DNA from: Pectobacterium brasiliense
Lineage (GTDB): Bacteria; Pseudomonadota; Gammaproteobacteria; Enterobacterales; Enterobacteriaceae
Direction of reading: 5' to 3'
Assembly (NCBI RefSeq): GCF_016950255.1
Contig: NZ_JACGFN010000002.1
Span: forward strand, 997,613 to 1,061,612
DNA: 64,000 nt
Shown: positions 24,193 to 32,645 of the stretch, one piece after another
Position numbering within the stretch: the stretch's first letter is position 1
Layout of the letters: every line of letters starts with the position of its first letter
Program-made: the position numbers and the translations under genes
The notes under the pieces: model-generated
What the model saw: the letters and a program-made list of their open reading frames with translations, nothing else
What the model was told of the DNA's origin: nothing
The model's database searches: none

Positions 24193-25812
24193 TTACATCA
24201 GATGAAATCGGGACACGCCAAGATTCAACCGTTCGGCCTGCTGCTCAAGCGATGCAGCAGACGAGGAAGCCTCCAGCACCAGCGTCGCGTTCTGTTGCGT
24301 GACGCGATCCATTTCTGATATCGCTAACGACACCTGATTGATGCCACTGCTCTGTTCATCAGACGCCAGCGCGATCTCATTCATGATGCGGGTGACGTTA
24401 TTAATTTCAGCCACAATCTCGGCCATCGCTTTACCCGCTTCGGATGCCAGCGTCGTCCCCTCAGTCACTCTGGCTTCGGATTCTTTAATCAGCGCGGCAA
24501 TTTCCGTTGCGGCATTAGCCGAGCGCTGTGCCAGATTACGCACCTCTCCTGCGACTACCGCAAATCCTTTACCCTGCTCGCCCGCTCTCGCGGCTTCAAC
24601 CGCCGCATTCAGTGCCAGAATATTGGTCTGGAATGCAATCCCGTTAATGAGCGCGATAATCTCAGAAATCTTGTCTGAACTCTTGGCGATATCCGCCATA
24701 GACCCCACAACCTGTTCAACAATACCGCCCCCGTTCACCGCTTTGGCTGAGGTCTCCGTCGCCACAACGCTTGCATGGTGCGCATTATCGGTATTCTGCT
24801 TCACGGCAGCCGTGAGCTGCTCCATGCTGGCCGCCGTTTCCGCAAGCGCAGCGGCCTGCTGCTCCGTTCGTGCAGACAAATCCGTATTACCGACGGCAAT
24901 TTTCGTCGAACTGCTGTGAATCGACTCTGCACTGTCCCGTACCGAGCCAACCGTTTCGGAGAGCGAATCCTGCATTTGCTGGATGTTGTTCCCCAAAATA
25001 CCGATTTCATTGCGTCCAACATCCACACTCGGGCGCGTTAAATCTCCGTGCGCGATGGCCTGTATACGCGACACCCAATACTGCACTGGGTTAATAATGA
25101 CCCGACGAATGACGAAGAACGTCATGCCCGTTAATACGATAGCTAAAATAAAGGCACCTATCATGAGCGTATAGCCCAGCGTGGAATTCCTTTCAGCCGT
25201 CACATTAATATTTTTTGCCATCTCTACCCGATAAAGATAAGACGCTTTTAACGGCACATCATACTCATCATCCAGTTTAGACAGGGTCGTTGACTCAAAT
25301 GCATTGAGTTCTTCAACATTGCCTTTCTTCGCTATGTCAAACATGGGTTTGATACCGCGTTCAACATAATCGCTATAGCGCGCTTTTAATTCATTATCGC
25401 GGGCGAGTTCAACATCTGAGCGAACCGACCTATTTTGATACCCATTAAACATTTGCTGAGACAGTGACAGACGCTCTTCTGCCGCTTTCATACTCGCATT
25501 GTAGTTATCCGTAAGGCCATTACGTAAGTGATTCACAGCATGGAGCAAATTCATACGCGCTGCACGCATATGATTAGCACTATCAACCAGTTCCATACGA
25601 ACATTCAATTCCAACGTTGAACTATTTAACGATTGTTCAGCCTGCTTAAGAAAATAGGACGATGTGGAAACTGCCAACGCAAAAAGCAGTAAAACACCAG
25701 AGAAAACAATGACGAAAAGGGGCGTCAGTTTGATATTGTGCACACCAGGTGCAGCGTGCCAAGGTTCTGGTTTTTCGTAAATCGCTATTGACTGATAAGG
25801 AACATCGCTCAT
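24193..25812 (-). CDS. Methyl-accepting chemotaxis protein
   Basis: Transmembrane chemoreceptor signalling to CheA/CheW. The N-terminal membrane helix ([20 protein letters not shown]) is followed by a periplasmic four-helix-type sensor (TarH-like), a second helix ([20 protein letters not shown]), a HAMP segment, and the signalling hairpin with the conserved tip [28 protein letters not shown] methylation helix ([19 protein letters not shown]) is present. There is no C-terminal NWETF-like CheR docking pentapeptide. The frame is open to a TTG at 25869, but the ATG at 25812 (539 residues), preceded by GGA, is preferred. Ligand is unknown. Confidence 0.92.
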   Translation of the reverse strand: MSDVPYQSIAIYEKPEPWHAAPGVHNIKLTPLFVIVFSGVLLLFALAVSTSSYFLKQAEQSLNSSTLELNVRMELVDSANHMRAARMNLLHAVNHLRNGLTDNYNASMKAAEERLSLSQQMFNGYQNRSVRSDVELARDNELKARYSDYVERGIKPMFDIAKKGNVEELNAFESTTLSKLDDEYDVPLKASYLYRVEMAKNINVTAERNSTLGYTLMIGAFILAIVLTGMTFFVIRRVIINPVQYWVSRIQAIAHGDLTRPSVDVGRNEIGILGNNIQQMQDSLSETVGSVRDSAESIHSSSTKIAVGNTDLSARTEQQAAALAETAASMEQLTAAVKQNTDNAHHASVVATETSAKAVNGGGIVEQVVGSMADIAKSSDKISEIIALINGIAFQTNILALNAAVEAARAGEQGKGFAVVAGEVRNLAQRSANAATEIAALIKESEARVTEGTTLASEAGKAMAEIVAEINNVTRIMNEIALASDEQSSGINQVSLAISEMDRVTQQNATLVLEASSSAASLEQQAERLNLGVSRFHLM

Positions 25813-26473
25813 TTTTACATCCGTCGAGTTATTCAAAAAATTGCTGTGAAGTAACTTGCTGGTAAGCAAGAAAAAATAAAACGCCGCTATATGTTACAGA
25901 CTATTTAAAGATTGTGACAATGTGCGTTAAACGCAAGATAAAAAACAATGGACTATAAAAAATAATTTTATCCCTAGGACCGTCATCACAAAAAACCACC
26001 TATCATTTCAACAGAAATAGTTTCCCAAAAAAACAGTTCAGAATGAAAATCATTACACTAAATTAGTGAATTATTTTAGTCATTATTCTTACATTAATAT
26101 TAATTATAAGAGAAAAAATAGATTAACGGAGTCATTCTTTTTTATTGAAAATAAACACGATTCAACATTACTGACTGATTTATTATTGCGTCATCCTGAA
26201 TATAAAAGAGTCACGTTACGATACGCTCAGGTTAATGTTCACCAATGATCCCCACACTGCGTCTCGTTGCCGCCCGTCTAAAACCGGTGGAATGACCCGC
26301 TGTAAACATGCCAGTGTCTTTCTCTGCGATCATGCTTCCTTTCCAGTCTTATTCTTCGATTTGCTTTTGCGAAGCTACGCGCAGACCGATCGCGCCGTTT
26401 AAATGTCAGCTAAATAAGCAGGTATATTTCATTTCCAAGAAGGTTGCGGTACACCAGAACCAAACGCATAATC
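25813..26473. other. AT-rich intergenic stretch between chemoreceptor and ccdA
   Basis: About 660 nt with lower GC than the flanking genes, between two divergent genes. A 60-codon ORF at 26066-26248 lacks a recognisable domain or ribosome-binding site and is not called. Upstream of the chemoreceptor one would expect a sigma-28 promoter, but I could not identify a convincing one. The composition and the adjoining toxin-antitoxin pair suggest horizontally acquired DNA. Confidence 0.45.
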
Positions 26474-26499
26474 ATTACACGTGCTACTACACGTGTAAT
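26474..26499. promoter_or_regulatory. Palindromic operator upstream of ccdAB
   Basis: A perfect 10-bp inverted repeat, ATTACACGTG and CACGTGTAAT, separated by 6 bp, ends 13 nt before the ccdA ATG. Type II antitoxins normally bind such palindromes to repress their own operon, so this is the likely CcdA/CcdAB operator. Confidence 0.72.
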
Positions 26500-26512
26500 T
26501 TTCGGAGGCCTT

Positions 26513-26752
26513 ATGCCCGTAACAAGCGTTCGTCACAAAAAAACGGTCAGTGTGACGTTGGAACCCATGCTGCTTCAACAAGCACGTGAAGCCGGAATTA
26601 ACCTATCCGCAATACTCACCGAAGCTCTGAAGAGAGAAATTCGCCTTTCTGAAGGGGAAAAATGGAAACAGCAGAACCAGAAGGCATTACAGGAACTCAA
26701 CCGTATCACAGATAAACACGGCTTATTATCCGACGATGACAGGACGTTTTAA
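26513..26752 (+). CDS. ccdA: Type II antitoxin CcdA
   Basis: A 79-residue antitoxin. The N-terminal part (KKTVSVTLEPMLLQQAREAGINLSA) is a ribbon-helix-helix DNA-binding domain, and the C-terminal part with EKWKQQNQKALQEL and a terminal DDDRTF resembles the CcdA toxin-binding tail. The ATG at 26513 has a GGAGG ribosome-binding site; the frame is open further upstream through the operator, which is not plausible as coding. The toxin gene follows after 2 nt. Confidence 0.9.
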   Translation: MPVTSVRHKKTVSVTLEPMLLQQAREAGINLSAILTEALKREIRLSEGEKWKQQNQKALQELNRITDKHGLLSDDDRTF

Positions 26753-26754
26753 GC

Positions 26755-27063
26755 ATGCAATATAAAGTTTACCGTAATAACGGTAACAACAACTCATACC
26801 CTTACCTGCTCAATGTCCAAAGTGACATCATTGGGGAATTACATACCCGCCTGGTGATACCTTTGTTTCCAGTACACAACATTGCCAGACCACCAGCGCG
26901 AAGACTAACGCCGATAGTCACTGTCGAAGGTAACGATTACCTGATAATGACCCATGAAATGGCAAGCGTACGCCGCTCACAGCTTGGTCATGAAGTGATG
27001 GACGCGCAGATGTACCGAAAAACAATCAAAGACGCCGTTGATTTTCTGCTTGATGGGTTCTAA
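26755..27063 (+). CDS. ccdB: Type II toxin CcdB (gyrase poison)
   Basis: A 102-residue CcdB-family protein: MQYKVYRNNG, VQSDIIGELHTRLVIPL, YLIMTHEMASV and the C-terminal DFLLDGF. CcdB traps DNA gyrase-DNA complexes. The C-terminus lacks the Trp-Gly-Ile of plasmid F CcdB and instead ends in Leu-Asp-Gly-Phe, more like chromosomal O157-type CcdB as I recall it. The gene is intact with its antitoxin directly upstream; activity cannot be judged from sequence. Confidence 0.9.
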   Translation: MQYKVYRNNGNNNSYPYLLNVQSDIIGELHTRLVIPLFPVHNIARPPARRLTPIVTVEGNDYLIMTHEMASVRRSQLGHEVMDAQMYRKTIKDAVDFLLDGF

Positions 27064-27135
27064 GTGGAAAAATCCTTTTAACTTCCCTGCAAACTCTTCG
27101 CAATCACACAAAACATGATGGCAGGTAAACACCAT

Positions 27136-27163
27136 AAAAAAAGCCAGCGAAAAACTCGCTGGC
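27136..27163 (-). terminator. SgrS 3' terminator
   Basis: Minus-strand stem GCCAGCGA / TCGCTGGC with a 5-nt loop, followed by seven T residues (27142-27136). It corresponds to the Hfq-binding terminator hairpin of SgrS. Confidence 0.88.
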
Positions 27164-27180
27164 TGGTGAAACATCACCAT

Positions 27181-27218
27181 TACTCAGAATACATTGTTTT
27201 ACTCAGAATCAATTGTTT
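27181..27218 (-). repeat. Tandem 19-bp duplication covering the SgrS seed
   Basis: On the plus strand TACTCAGAATACATTGTTT (27181-27199) is directly followed by TACTCAGAATCAATTGTTT (27200-27218), differing at two adjacent positions. In the RNA sense each copy contains ATTCTGAGTA, the core of the ptsG-pairing segment; only the 3' copy is followed by the ATGGTG extension. Confidence 0.9.
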
Positions 27219-27226
27219 CGCACCGC

Positions 27227-27391
27227 CTAGAGCCAATGACGGTACTCTTCATCAGACATGTCATTCAGGTGCCACTGCGTTGCCTGCTGCAATAATGCAA
27301 TGCGCTGTTGGGTAGACATCCATCGCAACCACTTCGCTTTACAGGTCGATAAGTAGGTTTGATAGAACTGGTACAAACGGGAAATCGCCAT
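27227..27391 (-). CDS. sgrT: Inhibitor of glucose uptake SgrT
   Basis: A 54-codon ORF inside SgrS. The segment RLYQFYQTYLSTCKAKWLRW followed by MSTQQRIALLQQATQW aligns with E. coli SgrT (QFYQHYFTATAKLCWLRW, then LSVPQRLTMLEGLMQW). A very strong ribosome-binding site (GGAGGTGGCTG) precedes the ATG at 27391. The frame is open upstream through the sgrR promoter region, so this internal start is the right one. E. coli SgrT is 43 residues; the extra length is a few residues at the N-terminus and a C-terminal HLNDMSDEEYRHWL tail. SgrT is known to inhibit the glucose transporter PtsG. Confidence 0.85.
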   Translation of the reverse strand: MAISRLYQFYQTYLSTCKAKWLRWMSTQQRIALLQQATQWHLNDMSDEEYRHWL

Positions 27392-27481
27392 CAGCCACCT
27401 CCTCTCTTTTCTTGTTGCAAAGTATCGGCGTAATATAGGGAAAGATAAATTGATGACTTTAGTGCAGGGAGTTCCTCTTTT

Positions 27482-29140
27482 ATGTCTTCCCCTCGATTGC
27501 AACAACAGTTCATCCGCCTGTGGCAGCACTTTCAGGGGCAAACGACCGACACCACGCTGCAAGAGTTGACTGGGGTGTTGAACTGCTCACGCCGCCATAT
27601 CCGCTCATTACTGAACGCGATGCAGCAGGAAGGCTGGCTGATCTGGCAGGCAGAAGCCGGAAGGGGAAAACGCTCTCAGCTATCGTTCGTTTATACCGGA
27701 CTGGCACTACAGCAGCAGCGCGCTGAAGATCTGCTGGAGCAGGATCGCATTGAGCAGCTAGTGCAGTTGGTGGGTGACAAAGAAGCAGTACGCCAGATGT
27801 TACTTGCCCACCTTGGGCGCAGTTTCCGGCAGGGAAAGCATATCCTGCGCATTCTCTATTACCGCCCCTTACGCAACCTACAACCTGGTTCAGCGCTGCG
27901 ACGTTCGGAAATGCACATTGCACGGCAAATTTTCAGCGGGCTGACCAATATAAATGAGGAAAATGGGGAACTAAAACCCGATCTTGCTCATCATTGGCAA
28001 ATGCTAGCCCCGATGCACTGGCGTTTTTATCTGCGCCCAGCCATCCGTTTCCATCACGGTCGCGAGCTCACGATGGAGGATGTCATCGCCTCCCTCAAGC
28101 GCCTCACCGCATGGCCGCTATTTTCGCACCTTGAAACCATCACATCACCGATGCCGTTCGTGATTGATATCCGGCTGAACAGCCCAGACAACTGGCTGCC
28201 GTGGCTATTGGGCAGCGTGCACGCCATGATTTTGCCGCAGGAATGGCAAACGCTACCCGATTTTGCCCAACACCCAATTGGCACTGGCCCTTACGCCGTG
28301 GTGCGTAATAACAGTAACCAGTTGAAAATCCGCGCCTTCGATGATTATTTTGGCTATCGTGCGCTGATTGATGAGGTCAACATCTGGGTACTACCGGACG
28401 AACCAGAGGAAATGCCGGTCTCCGTCCAATTTCAGTCTGATGATTCTCGCCATGAACAGCTGGAAAGCCGGATGGAAGAAGGCTGCTATTTCCTGCTGTT
28501 CGATAAGCGTTCACCGCTTGCTGAATGCCCGCAGGTTCGCAGCTGGCTCTGGCAGGTCTTTAACCCGATTTCGCTACTCAGCCACGCCGATGCCAGCCAC
28601 CAGCGCGACTGGTCCCCCGCTTACAGCCTGCTGCCACGCTGGCATCATCACCATCCAGACGAACGCCAGCCTATTCCTGCAGGGCTGACGCAGGTGACGC
28701 TGACTTTTTATCATGAGCACCCTGAGTACCGGATATTAAGCGAAATCATGCGTGCGTTGCTGGCAGAACACGGCGTCACGCTGCATATCCAGACGGTCAG
28801 CTACGAAGACTGGTATCAGGGCAATGCCGACAGTGATATCTGGTTTAGCAGCGTGAACTGCTATTTGCCGCTCGAATTCTCCCTGTTCGCGATGCTCTAC
28901 GAACTTCCGCTGGTGCAGCACTGTCTGGATGACGATCTGCATGCAGATGCACAGCAGTGGCGTAACCACACGCTGCCGATGGCGGAGTGGTGTGAAAAAC
29001 TGATCGCCAGCGGCCAACTGCACCCTCTGCTGCACCATTGGCTGCAACTTCAGGGGCAGCGCAGTATGCGCGGCGTCAGGATGAATATGCTGGGCTGGTT
29101 TGATTTTAAATCTGCCTGGTTCGCGCCACCGGAACACTGA
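27482..29140 (+). CDS. sgrR: Transcriptional regulator SgrR
   Basis: Activator of sgrS during glucose-phosphate stress. The 552-residue protein begins with a DNA-binding winged-helix domain ([28 protein letters not shown]) and continues with a solute-binding-protein (SBP_bac_5) fold that probably senses a sugar-phosphate-related ligand ([27 protein letters not shown]). The conserved end is [15 protein letters not shown]. It is divergent from sgrS by about 60 nt, as in E. coli. In E. coli thiB follows directly; here a two-gene insertion separates them. Confidence 0.95.
   Translation: MSSPRLQQQFIRLWQHFQGQTTDTTLQELTGVLNCSRRHIRSLLNAMQQEGWLIWQAEAGRGKRSQLSFVYTGLALQQQRAEDLLEQDRIEQLVQLVGDKEAVRQMLLAHLGRSFRQGKHILRILYYRPLRNLQPGSALRRSEMHIARQIFSGLTNINEENGELKPDLAHHWQMLAPMHWRFYLRPAIRFHHGRELTMEDVIASLKRLTAWPLFSHLETITSPMPFVIDIRLNSPDNWLPWLLGSVHAMILPQEWQTLPDFAQHPIGTGPYAVVRNNSNQLKIRAFDDYFGYRALIDEVNIWVLPDEPEEMPVSVQFQSDDSRHEQLESRMEEGCYFLLFDKRSPLAECPQVRSWLWQVFNPISLLSHADASHQRDWSPAYSLLPRWHHHHPDERQPIPAGLTQVTLTFYHEHPEYRILSEIMRALLAEHGVTLHIQTVSYEDWYQGNADSDIWFSSVNCYLPLEFSLFAMLYELPLVQHCLDDDLHADAQQWRNHTLPMAEWCEKLIASGQLHPLLHHWLQLQGQRSMRGVRMNMLGWFDFKSAWFAPPEH
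29092..29140 (+). repeat. 49-bp direct repeat, left copy (sgrR 3' end)
   Basis: The last 49 bp of sgrR, including the stop codon, recur at 31399-31447 with one mismatch (CCA versus CCG in a proline codon). The two copies bracket a reductase gene and a LysR gene. Confidence 0.95.
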
Positions 29141-29190
29141 CGGTATCTGAAAAAGTGCGGGGCAAAGAGAATTGCACCGCACCCTTCAGC

Positions 29191-30120
29191 CTATTTTTGC
29201 AGTTGCATCCGTAAGAAATGCTCGACGTCGACCGTCTCGTAGCCATTACGTTGATTGAACGTACCGGATTTGTCCCACCACATCCCCTCACCCAAAGCGA
29301 ACGCTGCTCGGTAGCGCGTCATGACGTCATCCGGAGCAGCCTTCAGGTCCGCGCGCAATTTGTCCAGCGTCCATACGGTCTTCTCAAACGTCCTTCCCGT
29401 GACATGTTCAACGACATCGGCAAGCTGCCCGTATGAGATCGTGTCGCCTGCCACGTAGACCACCTCATTAACCAGGCGTGGTTCAGCCAGTAAGATTTCC
29501 GTCGTGAGCCAGCCAATGTCTTCGGGGATCGTCACGGTCACTTTGGTATCCCAACTTCCCAAGCCGTGAAGAGTTCCACGTTCCAGATCCACCACGTCAA
29601 AGGCAGGCTCAAACAGGAAACTCGTGAACATGCCCGTCGAAACAATTACCCATTCGCTACGTTGCTGGTTGCGCAGTAGCTGCCTCACGTCGTACTGCTC
29701 ATCAAAAACCGGATGCCCGCTGTTGCGACCAACTACGTCATAGTCAACGCCAAACTGCCAGGGGAAATAGCGCGCGACGTTGGCAGCCAACACCGCTCTG
29801 GTTATTTTCATCTGAGTGCCAGGCCCTGCTACGAATCCCGAACAGTTCACTACTGTCTTATAATTCCCGAAAAGCCCTGTCAGGGCGTGCTCATCAGAAG
29901 CCAGATCGAAGCCCATCACATCAACCCCCAGTGCACGGAGTTCGGCCAGTGTTGCCTTATTCTGCTCCGACGGTTCGTTAATGGTGCCCGGTGAGACCAG
30001 TACCGTGACCGATAATCGCAGAGCGCGCGCACGCGGCGCGAGAGCACGCAATACCGCCATACCGAGCTGCCCTGCACCAAGCACAAGAATATCTTTCAAC
30101 GCTGATCCGCTGTCATTCAT
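29191..30120 (-). CDS. NmrA-like NAD(P)-binding reductase
   Basis: A 309-residue Rossmann-fold protein of the NmrA/isoflavone-reductase-like group. The N-terminus has a dinucleotide-binding motif (LVLGAGQLGMAVLRAL), followed by NCSGFVAGPGTQ, the FPWQFGVDYDVVGR block and STGMFTSFLFEP, which resemble proteins annotated as aromatic alcohol or phenylpropanoid reductases. The ATG at 30120 has an AAGGAG site 8 nt upstream. It is divergent from a LysR gene that likely controls it. Substrate is unknown; a plant phenolic is a guess consistent with the probable host association. Confidence 0.8.
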   Translation of the reverse strand: MNDSGSALKDILVLGAGQLGMAVLRALAPRARALRLSVTVLVSPGTINEPSEQNKATLAELRALGVDVMGFDLASDEHALTGLFGNYKTVVNCSGFVAGPGTQMKITRAVLAANVARYFPWQFGVDYDVVGRNSGHPVFDEQYDVRQLLRNQQRSEWVIVSTGMFTSFLFEPAFDVVDLERGTLHGLGSWDTKVTVTIPEDIGWLTTEILLAEPRLVNEVVYVAGDTISYGQLADVVEHVTGRTFEKTVWTLDKLRADLKAAPDDVMTRYRAAFALGEGMWWDKSGTFNQRNGYETVDVEHFLRMQLQK

Positions 30121-30404
30121 TACTTAACTCCTTCAGAATTTCAAATTATCACTATCATAGGAGGTCGTGTGCGTCCCCTATGCATTCAGCGTGCTAATAT
30201 GCACCTGGTCTTTCCATACTTGTCATTGTCAGGAAATCCAGAATTCGGGGGCTATGTTATACAAGAATGCGCGCATGATAAGATTCAGCCACATCACTTT
30301 ATAATTTGAAAAAATCAAACAATTAAGTGATATAGCTGCTGGCACGATAGGTACGCCGTCTATGCGTCTTATCAACGTTTCATAGCAAAATGAGGAGACA
30401 TGGT

Positions 30405-31310
30405 ATGGATCGGTTTCAGGCCATGGAAATATTCATGCGTGTGGTCGATGCGGGTAGTTTCAAAAAAGCGGCGGAAACAATGCATGTGTTACCCTCCACC
30501 GTAACCCGCAGCATTAAAGAACTCGAATCACATCTGGGGGCTCGGTTATTCAACCGAACAACACGAGCGCTCAGTATTACGGATGTTGGCTTGCGCTATT
30601 ACGACAGTTGCAAAGCGATCTTGCGTGATGTGCACGCCGCTGAAAGCGTAGCGGCACAGCAAAAGGAAGAACTGCATGGAACGATCAGAATCGGAGCGAC
30701 ACCTTCTCTGGTCAAAAACTTTCTTATTCCAGCACTGTCCGGTTTCTGTGAGCGCTATCCGGGAATAAAGTTGGATTTCCACTTGGGTGATGCCACTGTA
30801 GATATCGTTCAGAATGGTATCGATTGTGTCATCAGAACCGGAGAACCGCCGTTATCTCGACTGGTCGCACGACGTCTCGGTGCGTTCCATTGGTATATTT
30901 GCGCGTCTCCACGCTATCTTGAACAGCATGGACACCCGACAACGTTAGAGTCGCTCAACAAGCACGCCGCAGTAGGATATACCCACAGCCGAACAGGTCG
31001 TTCAACTCGCTGGGATTTCCACGATGGAGCGCACACCGCAGCGATGCCAATAGCAGCACAGATCAGCGTCAATGACACGGATGCCTATGTTGCCGCTGGT
31101 GTAGCCGGCTTGGGGCTAATACGCATTGCCAGCTATATGGTGCACCAGCAACTTGCTGATGGACATCTTGTCAGGCTACTTCCTGGTATCAGTGCCCCAC
31201 TTGAACCTATTTTCATTCTCTACCCACAAAGCCGCCACCTCTCGCCCGCGATCCGCGCCTTTATTGACTGGTGTACAGCGCTAATTGAACAAGAATCAAC
31301 ACAATGGTGA
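30405..31310 (+). CDS. LysR-family transcriptional regulator
   Basis: A 301-residue regulator with an N-terminal winged helix-turn-helix (MDRFQAMEIFMRVVDAGSFKKAAETMHVLPSTVTRSIKELE) and a LysR substrate-binding domain. The ATG at 30405 follows an AGGAG site by 8 nt; an earlier in-frame ATG at 30390 would place that site inside the gene. It is divergent from the reductase at 29191-30120 across a 284-nt intergenic region, the usual arrangement of a LysR regulator and its target. Effector unknown. Confidence 0.88.
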   Translation: MDRFQAMEIFMRVVDAGSFKKAAETMHVLPSTVTRSIKELESHLGARLFNRTTRALSITDVGLRYYDSCKAILRDVHAAESVAAQQKEELHGTIRIGATPSLVKNFLIPALSGFCERYPGIKLDFHLGDATVDIVQNGIDCVIRTGEPPLSRLVARRLGAFHWYICASPRYLEQHGHPTTLESLNKHAAVGYTHSRTGRSTRWDFHDGAHTAAMPIAAQISVNDTDAYVAAGVAGLGLIRIASYMVHQQLADGHLVRLLPGISAPLEPIFILYPQSRHLSPAIRAFIDWCTALIEQESTQW

Positions 31311-31398
31311 ATGACCACAAATAAGGCACAAAAGCCGTCACGTTAAGCGAAATTGTGAGCGTACGGCTGCCACACCGCAGTATCTTAGCGAGCATAGA

Positions 31399-31447
31399 GG
31401 GCTGGTTTGATTTTAAATCTGCCTGGTTCGCGCCGCCGGAACACTGA
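31399..31447 (+). repeat. 49-bp direct repeat, right copy (orphan sgrR tail)
   Basis: Identical in 48 of 49 positions to 29092-29140. It still encodes [15 protein letters not shown] and a stop but has no gene in front of it, so it is a remnant marking the right border of an insertion. The thi promoter begins 6 nt downstream. Confidence 0.95.
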
Positions 31448-31452
31448 GAGCC

Positions 31453-31481
31453 TTTCGCTGCCCGACTTAACCCTTTACAAT
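31453..31481 (+). promoter_or_regulatory. Putative thiBPQ promoter
   Basis: A good -10 TACAAT (31476-31481) with a weak -35 TTTCGC (31453-31458) at 17-bp spacing. It is placed so that transcription would start just before the riboswitch. Confidence 0.5.
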
Positions 31482-31488
31482 GTGCCGT

Positions 31489-31570
31489 TCTCAACGGGGT
31501 GCGGAAAATTTTTCGCTGAGAAGATACCCGTCGAACCTGATCCGGTTAATACCGGCGAAGGGATTTGAGA
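31489..31570 (+). ncRNA. TPP riboswitch (THI element)
   Basis: The aptamer is closed by a P1 helix (TCTCAA at 31489-31494 with TTGAGA at 31565-31570). Inside are the conserved GGGGTGC, the CTGAGAAGATACCC block, and the CCTGATCCGGTTAATACCGG and CGAAGGGA elements typical of THI boxes. It lies 58 nt upstream of the thiB start and should repress the operon when thiamine pyrophosphate is abundant. Confidence 0.95.
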
Positions 31571-31628
31571 GTGCTGCTCATTGCTGCCTCAAAGTCCTTT
31601 GCCACCCTATGATTCTCAGGAGTGCAAA

Positions 31629-32645
31629 GTGTTAAATCAATTATTACCACGTTCAGCCACCGTGCTGAAAACCAGCCTGTCTTGCCTGCTACTGCTCTCA
31701 GCGTCGGCGTTCGCCAAACCTGCGCTTACCGTATATACCTACGATTCATTTGCTTCCGAGTGGGGCCCAGGCCCTGTCATCAAGACCGCGTTTGAAAAAG
31801 AGTGCGAGTGCGAGCTGAATTTCGTCGCATTGGAGGACGGCGCATCGCTGCTGAACCGCCTGCGTATGGAAGGCAAGAACAGTAAAGCGGACATCATTCT
31901 GGGACTAGACAACAACCTGTTGCAGGCGGCGGAACAAACCGGCCTGTTTGCGCCACACAATCTGGACACCCGCGCCGTCACGGTGCCGGGCGGCTGGAGC
32001 AATAAGACGTTCGTGCCTTATGACTACGGCTATTTCGCGTTTGTGTATAACAAAAACACGCTGAAGAACCCGCCGAAAAGCCTGCATGAGCTGGTGGATA
32101 GCAACGAACCGTGGAAAGTGATCTATCAGGATCCACGCACCAGCACGCCGGGACTGGGGCTGCTGTTGTGGATGCAGAAAGTGTATGGCGATGATGCGCC
32201 GCAAGCCTGGCAGAAACTGGCGAAAAAAACCGTTACCGTCACCAAAGGCTGGAGTGAAGCCTACGGTCTGTTCCTGAAAGGGGAAGCGGATCTGGTGCTG
32301 AGTTACACCACGTCGCCGGCCTATCACATCATTGAAGAGAAGAAAGATAACTACGCGGCAGCGACCTTCAGCGAAGGGCACTATCTGCAAATTGAAGTCG
32401 CCGGGCAGCTGGCTTCCAGCAAAAATCCCGAGCTGGCAAAACGCTTTATGCAGTTCATCCTGAGCCCAACGTTCCAGCAGGCGATCCCTACTACAAACTG
32501 GATGTATCCAGCGGTTAAAACCGATCTGCCAGCAGGCTTCGCGACGCTCGCAGTGCCGGAAAAAGCCATGCAGTTCAGCGCACAGGAAGTTGCTGACCAA
32601 AGGACGCAGTGGATTCAGGCATGGCAACGCGCCGTCAGCCACTGA
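31629..32645 (+). CDS. thiB: Thiamine/TPP-binding periplasmic protein
   Basis: Substrate-binding protein of the ThiBPQ ABC importer. The product begins VLNQLLPRSATVLK (GTG start at 31629, GGAG six nt upstream), with a signal peptide ending near SASAFA and a mature protein starting KPALTVYTYDSFASEWGPGP. The long MQKVYGDDAPQAWQKLAKKT block is nearly identical to E. coli ThiB. About 338 residues. It overlaps thiP by 25 nt and is controlled by the TPP riboswitch upstream. Confidence 0.95.
   Translation: MLNQLLPRSATVLKTSLSCLLLLSASAFAKPALTVYTYDSFASEWGPGPVIKTAFEKECECELNFVALEDGASLLNRLRMEGKNSKADIILGLDNNLLQAAEQTGLFAPHNLDTRAVTVPGGWSNKTFVPYDYGYFAFVYNKNTLKNPPKSLHELVDSNEPWKVIYQDPRTSTPGLGLLLWMQKVYGDDAPQAWQKLAKKTVTVTKGWSEAYGLFLKGEADLVLSYTTSPAYHIIEEKKDNYAAATFSEGHYLQIEVAGQLASSKNPELAKRFMQFILSPTFQQAIPTTNWMYPAVKTDLPAGFATLAVPEKAMQFSAQEVADQRTQWIQAWQRAVSH

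Larger units (their letters stand above)
27136..27418 (-). ncRNA. sgrS: SgrS small RNA (glucose-phosphate stress)
   Basis: Dual-function Hfq-dependent RNA, divergent from sgrR as in E. coli. Downstream of the sgrT ORF is a seed-like stretch CTGAGTAATGGTG, comparable with the E. coli ptsG-pairing segment CTGAGTATTGGTG, then a small hairpin (GGTGATGTTTCACC) and a GC-rich terminator with a U7 tail. The 5' end is not visible; I estimate it near 27418 by analogy with the short E. coli leader, giving roughly 280 nt, longer than the 227 nt of E. coli. The seed region is tandemly duplicated. Confidence 0.85.

Noticed and set aside
26066..26248. 60-codon ORF upstream of ccdA
   Set aside because: Low-complexity, no ribosome-binding site or recognised similarity; lies in AT-rich intergenic DNA.
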